9,036 nucleotides of DNA from assembly GCA_964560325.1 (NCBI GenBank), contig CAZLLV010000163.1, positions 1-9,036 on the forward strand, written 5' to 3'. Shown piece by piece: positions 6,217 to 9,036 of the stretch. The position numbers and the translations under genes are program-made. Each line of letters opens with the position of its first letter. Within the stretch, counting starts at the first letter, position 1. The stretch is from CAZLLV01 sp964560325. Lineage in GTDB: Bacteria; Acidobacteriota; Thermoanaerobaculia; Multivoradales; DATKCC01. The notes beneath the pieces were generated by a model that made no database searches, was not told where the DNA came from, and saw nothing but the letters and a program-made list of their open reading frames with translations.

Positions 6217-7206
6217 TCAGCTCGCGCGAACGGCGCCCGGGCCCTTGGCCGGAACGTCCATGCTGAACGACAGGCCGAGCTTCGCCAGCAGCTCCTGGAG
6301 CTCCTCCAGGGACTTGCGGCCGAAGTTCTTGGTCTCGAGCATGTCCTTCTCGCTCTTGCGAACCAGGTCGCGCAGGGTGTGGATGTTGGCGTTCTTCAGG
6401 CAGTTGGCCGACCGCACCGAAAGGTCGAGGTCGTCGATCGAACGGGCGAGCAGCTCGTCCATCGACGAGATCTCGTCGCCCTCCGGCTCCGACCCGACCT
6501 CCTGGAGGCTCTCCTCGGCGGTGATGAAGATGCCGAGGTGGTCCTTGAGGAGCATCGCCGAAAGCGACAGCGCCTCCTCCGGGGAGACGGTGCCGTTCGT
6601 GAACACCTCGAGGATCAGGCGCTCGAAGTCGGTCGTCTGGCCCAGGCGGGCGGCCTCGACCTTGTAGTTGACGCGGCGGACCGGGCTGTGGGCCGAGTCG
6701 ACCGGGATCCAGCCGATGCCCATCGACTCGTCGAAGTTCCGCTCGGCCGGCACGTAGCTGCGGCCCTTCTGCACCTGAATCTGCATCTTCAGGTGGCCTT
6801 CCTCGTTGACCGTCGCGATGTGGACGTCCGGGTCGACCACGTCGACCTGCGCGTCCTGCGACAGGTCGGCGGCGGTGACGGTGCCCGGGCCCTCGACGTC
6901 GATCGAGAGGACCTTCGGCTCGTCGGTGTGCAGGCGGATCGGCACCTGCTTGAGGTTGAGGATGACGTCGGTCACGTCCTCGACCACCCCGGGGATGGAC
7001 GAGAACTCGTGCAGGACGCCCTCGATGTGCAGCGCCGTGACCGCCGCCCCTTCGATCGAGGACAGCAGGCAGCGCCGCATGGCGTTACCGATGGTGGTGG
7101 CGAAGCCCCGCTCGAGCGGCTGTGCGTAGAACTTGCCGTAAGTGGGCGACAGGGAACCGCCGTCCACCTCGAGGCGCTTGGGGCGCTGAAAACCCTTCCA
7201 ATTCAT
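6217..7206 (-). CDS. rpoA: DNA-directed RNA polymerase subunit alpha
   Basis: The 329-residue product has the same length as the E. coli protein. The N-terminal domain (about 1-230) dimerises and scaffolds beta and beta-prime; it shows RGFATTIGNAMRRCLLSSIEGAAV (about 33-56) and EFSSIPGVVEDVTDVILNLK (about 67-86). An acidic linker (about 231-248) leads to the C-terminal domain (about 249-312), which contacts UP elements and activators. The segment SVRSANCLK places the DNA-contacting arginine at R265, the same number as in E. coli, and NFGRKSLEEL follows at 294-303. The ATG is supported by AAGGAG. It lies 30 nt after rpsD. The opening MNWKGFQRPKRLEV resembles Acidobacteriota alpha subunits as I remember them, which is the main taxonomic hint. 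Confidence 0.98.
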   Translation of the reverse strand: MNWKGFQRPKRLEVDGGSLSPTYGKFYAQPLERGFATTIGNAMRRCLLSSIEGAAVTALHIEGVLHEFSSIPGVVEDVTDVILNLKQVPIRLHTDEPKVLSIDVEGPGTVTAADLSQDAQVDVVDPDVHIATVNEEGHLKMQIQVQKGRSYVPAERNFDESMGIGWIPVDSAHSPVRRVNYKVEAARLGQTTDFERLILEVFTNGTVSPEEALSLSAMLLKDHLGIFITAEESLQEVGSEPEGDEISSMDELLARSIDDLDLSVRSANCLKNANIHTLRDLVRKSEKDMLETKNFGRKSLEELQELLAKLGLSFSMDVPAKGPGAVRAS

Positions 7207-7236
7207 TTGAGCTCCTTCTTCTGATCCTGCGAGGCT

Positions 7237-7866
7237 TTACCGACTGTAGAGCTCGACGATGAGCTGTTCCTGGATCGGCAGCTTGATGTCCTCGCGCGTG
7301 GGGGCGCGGAGCATGGTGCCGGTGAAGCTCTCGGCGTCCAGCTCCAGCCACTCCGGCACTCCGCGTCCGCGGGCCGTTTCGACGCTCGCGCGGATGAAGT
7401 CGTTCTTGCGGCTGTCTTCCTTGATGGCGACCTTCTGGCCGGGGCGGACCTGGAACGACGGGATGTCGACCTTCCGGCCGTCGACCCGAACGTGCCCGTG
7501 GCGGACGAACTGCCGGGCCTGCGCCCGCGACGACGCGAAGCCGAGGCTGTAGACGACGTTGTCGAGGCGCCGCTCGAGCAGCACCAGGAGGTTCTCGCCG
7601 GTGATGCCCCTCCGGCGGTCGGCCTCCTTGAAGTAATCGCGGAACTGGCTCTCGAGCAGGCCGTAGTAGCGCTTGACCTTCTGCTTCTCGCGCAGCTGAA
7701 GGCCGTAGCCTTGAATCCGGCGGCCACGGCGGGTGCCGTGCTGACCCGGCGGGTAGCCCCGGCGCTCGACGGCGCACTTCTCCTTGAAGCAGCGGTCCCC
7801 TTTGAGGAACAGCTTCATCCGCTCCCGGCGACAGAGCCGGCAGACGGGTCCGGTGTAACGTGCCAC
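7237..7866 (-). CDS. rpsD: 30S ribosomal protein S4, zinc-binding form
   Basis: The 209-residue product is S4, a primary 16S rRNA-binding protein that nucleates assembly of the small-subunit body; in E. coli it also represses the alpha operon. MARYTGPVC opens the protein. C9, C12, C26 and C31 form a CxxC-x13-CxxxxC zinc site, so this is the cysteine-containing form. PPGQHG (39-44) and the S4 RNA-binding domain (LERRLDNVVYSLGFASSRAQ at about 97-116, then RQFVRHGHVRVDGRKVDIPS) are clear. The start codon is GTG at 7866, preceded by GGAGGAG. An 81-nt spacer separates it from rpsK, long for this operon, and contains complementary segments that could fold into alternative hairpins. Confidence 0.98.
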   Translation of the reverse strand: MARYTGPVCRLCRRERMKLFLKGDRCFKEKCAVERRGYPPGQHGTRRGRRIQGYGLQLREKQKVKRYYGLLESQFRDYFKEADRRRGITGENLLVLLERRLDNVVYSLGFASSRAQARQFVRHGHVRVDGRKVDIPSFQVRPGQKVAIKEDSRKNDFIRASVETARGRGVPEWLELDAESFTGTMLRAPTREDIKLPIQEQLIVELYSR

Positions 7867-7880
7867 TTTTCTCTCCTCCC

Positions 7881-7927
7881 GCCACCGTCTCCCCGATGCT
7901 ACGGAGACTCGGACTCAGGACGGCGGC
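7881..7927 (-). promoter_or_regulatory. Possible alternative RNA hairpins in the rpsD leader
   Basis: In the minus-strand transcript, the segment from 7927-7919 (GCCGCCGUC) can pair with 7889-7881 (GACGGUGGC): nine pairs with one G-U, ending a few bases before the rpsD ribosome binding site. A shorter hairpin pairs 7908-7903 (GUCUCC) with 7892-7887 (GGAGAC) over a 10-nt loop. The two share bases 7887-7889, so they compete. This could be an S4-responsive control element, but only the pairing is seen. Confidence 0.35.
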
Positions 7928-7947
7928 AGCCGTGGGTTCTCTTCTAC

Positions 7948-8358
7948 TTAGACGCGCCGGCGCTTGCGCGGCCGGCAGCCGTTGTGCGGGATCGGCGTCA
8001 CGTCCTTGATCGACTTGACCTCGATCCCGGCGGCCTGGATGGCCCGGACCGCGGACTCGCGTCCCGCTCCCGGCCCCTTGACCTGGACGTCGACCGTCCG
8101 CATGCCGTAGTCGCGCGCCTGCTGCCCGGCGTTCGAGCCGGCCACCTGCGCCGCGAACGGCGTTCCTTTGCGCGACCCCTTGAAGCCGATCCGGCCCGCG
8201 GACGACCAGGTGACGACGTTGCCCTCGGGGTCGGTGATGGTCACCAACGTGTTGTTGAAGGTGGCCTGGATGAAAGCCATCCCGTGCGGGACGTTGCGCT
8301 TCTCGCGCCGCTTGCCGCCCTTGGCCCTCGTCTTGCCCTTCTTCTGCTCCTTCGCCAT
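7948..8358 (-). CDS. rpsK: 30S ribosomal protein S11
   Basis: The 136-residue product is S11, which sits on the platform of the small subunit near the mRNA exit. The conserved core reads AFIQATFNNTLVTITDPEGN (28-47), then WSSAGRIGFKGSRKGTPFAAQ (51-71, outlined), and the end VTPIPHNGCRPRKRRRV is typical. The N-terminal 20 residues are a lysine/arginine-rich extension (MAKEQKKGKTRAKGGKRREK), as usual in the family. The ATG at 8358 follows a GAGGGAGAAGG binding site. It lies 37 nt downstream of rpsM; that gap contains a small inverted repeat. Confidence 0.98.
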   Translation of the reverse strand: MAKEQKKGKTRAKGGKRREKRNVPHGMAFIQATFNNTLVTITDPEGNVVTWSSAGRIGFKGSRKGTPFAAQVAGSNAGQQARDYGMRTVDVQVKGPGAGRESAVRAIQAAGIEVKSIKDVTPIPHNGCRPRKRRRV

Positions 8359-8367
8359 GCCTTCTCC

Positions 8368-8390
8368 CTCGATTCTCGCTCAGGATCGAG
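8368..8390 (-). other. Small inverted repeat between rpsM and rpsK
   Basis: CTCGAT (8368-8373) and ATCGAG (8385-8390) are perfect complements around an 11-nt loop, just upstream of the rpsK ribosome binding site. With only six base pairs and no T-tract it is not a convincing terminator. It might modulate translation or be incidental. Confidence 0.25.
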
Positions 8391-8395
8391 ACGAG

Positions 8396-8779
8396 CTACT
8401 TCTTGCCCGCCTTCTTCTTGCCGGCGATCGCCGCGCGGCGCGGCCCCTTGCGGGAGCGAGCGTTGGTGCTCGTGCGCTGGCCACGGACGGGAAGGCCCTT
8501 GCGGTGGCGCACGCCACGGTAGCTGCCGATCTCCATCAGCCGCTTGATGTTCTGGCTGATCTCCTTGCGGAGGTCACCCTCGACGCGGCCCTCGTCCTGG
8601 ATGACCTGGCGGATGCGCCGGGTCTCCTCCTCGGTCAGATCCTTGACCTTCGTGACCTCTTCGACCTCGGCCTTGCCGAGGATCTCGCGCGACCGGCTCT
8701 CGCCGATGCCGTAGATGTAGGTCAGACCGACCCAGACCTGCTTGTTCTGGGGCAGATCGACGCCTGCAATGCGTGCCAT
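8396..8779 (-). CDS. rpsM: 30S ribosomal protein S13
   Basis: The 127-residue product is S13, in the head of the small subunit, contacting the P-site tRNA and forming intersubunit bridges. It opens MARIAGVDLPQNKQVWVGLTYIYGIG, in which GVDLP and LTYIYGIG are family signatures. The C-terminal half has the helix-rich RLMEIGSYRGVRHRKGLPVRGQRTSTNARSRKGPR region (about 80-114, outlined), and the tail is lysine-rich as expected. The ATG at 8779 is preceded by purine-rich AGGAGAGGA. It lies 13 nt after rpmJ and 37 nt before rpsK in the operon. Confidence 0.98.
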   Translation of the reverse strand: MARIAGVDLPQNKQVWVGLTYIYGIGESRSREILGKAEVEEVTKVKDLTEEETRRIRQVIQDEGRVEGDLRKEISQNIKRLMEIGSYRGVRHRKGLPVRGQRTSTNARSRKGPRRAAIAGKKKAGKK

Positions 8780-8792
8780 TGGCTGTCCTCTC

Positions 8793-8906
8793 CTATCCCT
8801 GCCGCTGCTTGTGCTTCGGATTTTCGCACAGCACCCGGACGACGCCCTTGCGCCGAACGATCTTGCACTTCGCGCACATGCGCTTGACCGACGTTCTTAC
8901 TTTCAT
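8793..8906 (-). CDS. rpmJ: 50S ribosomal protein L36, zinc-binding form
   Basis: A 37-residue product, easily missed because of its size, begins at ATG 8906 with MKVRTSVKRMCAKCKIVRRK and ends with a TAG at 8793. It is L36, the smallest large-subunit protein, bound to 23S rRNA. C11, C14, C27 and H32 form the CxxC-x12-C-x4-H zinc site, so this is the zinc-dependent paralog type usually found in this position between infA and rpsM. The purine-rich GAGGAAAGG lies upstream at some distance from the ATG. Confidence 0.97.
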   Translation of the reverse strand: MKVRTSVKRMCAKCKIVRRKGVVRVLCENPKHKQRQG

Positions 8907-8930
8907 CTTCTTCGCTGCCTTTCCTCGTCC

Positions 8931-8949
8931 CTGGGCGCCGGACGCCCGG
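8931..8949 (-). other. Small hairpin in the infA-rpmJ spacer
   Basis: Bases 8931-8937 can pair with 8943-8949 (seven pairs, one of them T-G) around a 5-nt loop. The hairpin is 9 nt after the infA stop. It has no T-tract, so it may affect mRNA processing or stability, or be accidental in GC-rich sequence. Confidence 0.25.
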
Positions 8950-8958
8950 TGCCGCGTG

Positions 8959-9036
8959 CTACTTGAGCCGGAAGACGATCCGGCCCCGGCTCAGGTCGTA
9001 CGGAGAGAGCTCCACACGCACCTTGTCCCCGGGAAG
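8959..9036 (-). CDS. infA: Translation initiation factor IF-1, C-terminal part, truncated by window edge
   Basis: The last 25 codons of infA enter from the right edge, ending in a TAG at 8959-8961. The residues PGDKVRVELSPYDLSRGRIV followed by FRLK are the well-conserved C-terminus of IF-1, the small OB-fold protein that occupies the ribosomal A site during initiation. E. coli IF-1 ends in the very similar PGDKVTVELTPYDLSKGRIV plus FRSR. The start and the first two thirds of the gene lie outside the window. It is the most upstream visible gene of the operon, and the operon promoter is not in view. Confidence 0.95.
   Translation of the reverse strand, partial: LPGDKVRVELSPYDLSRGRIVFRLK

Noticed and set aside
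5986..7224. 412-codon plus-strand frame across rplQ and rpoA
   Set aside because: It lies opposite two unmistakable core genes and would have to read through their conserved codons.
7492..8547. 351-codon plus-strand frame across rpsD, rpsK and rpsM
   Set aside because: It is antisense to three ribosomal protein genes with no recognisable content.

Overview
This is a GC-rich bacterial chromosome window (about two thirds G+C by eye). The right half is the end of the main ribosomal-protein cluster, on the minus strand: infA - rpmJ - rpsM - rpsK - rpsD - rpoA - rplQ, the classical alpha operon order. The RpoA N-terminus and the style of the partial membrane protein at the left edge resemble Acidobacteriota (Thermoanaerobaculia-like) proteins. 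That placement is an inference from recall; no database was searched.

Layout. (1) 1-669, minus: the N-terminal 223 residues of a membrane-anchored protein, probably the sensory end of a histidine kinase. It has a GTG start and may be leaderless. (2) 670-808: divergent intergenic region. (3) 809-1384, plus: small cysteine-rich lipoprotein, followed by a candidate terminator hairpin. (4) 1525-4985, plus: a two-gene cassette. It encodes a subtilisin-family (S8) serine protease with an internal beta-rich insert and no signal peptide, then a ComEC-type metallo-beta-lactamase (MBL) fold protein that starts at a TTG overlapping the protease stop by 4 nt. (5) 5015-5710, plus: a site-2-protease-type M50 membrane metalloprotease. 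(6) A strong 13-bp hairpin at 5735-5765 between the convergent M50 gene and rplQ. (7) 5799-9036, minus: the alpha operon, with infA cut by the window edge and a 37-codon rpmJ.

How the parts work together. The alpha operon supplies translation components (IF-1, L36, S13, S11, S4, L17) and the RNA polymerase alpha subunit from one transcript that ends at the strong hairpin. The S8-MBL pair is the main candidate for an under-described system. Both proteins keep their recognisable catalytic motifs, both lack export signals, and their genes are translationally coupled. Subtilisin-like proteases and MBL proteins each occur in known bacterial conflict systems (IetAS; type I AVAST), but no STAND or AAA ATPase partner is visible here. 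A defence or signalling role is therefore inference only.

No tRNA, rRNA, CRISPR array, transposase or integrase was seen. No stretch longer than 300 bases lacks a gene; the longest gaps are about 140 bases.
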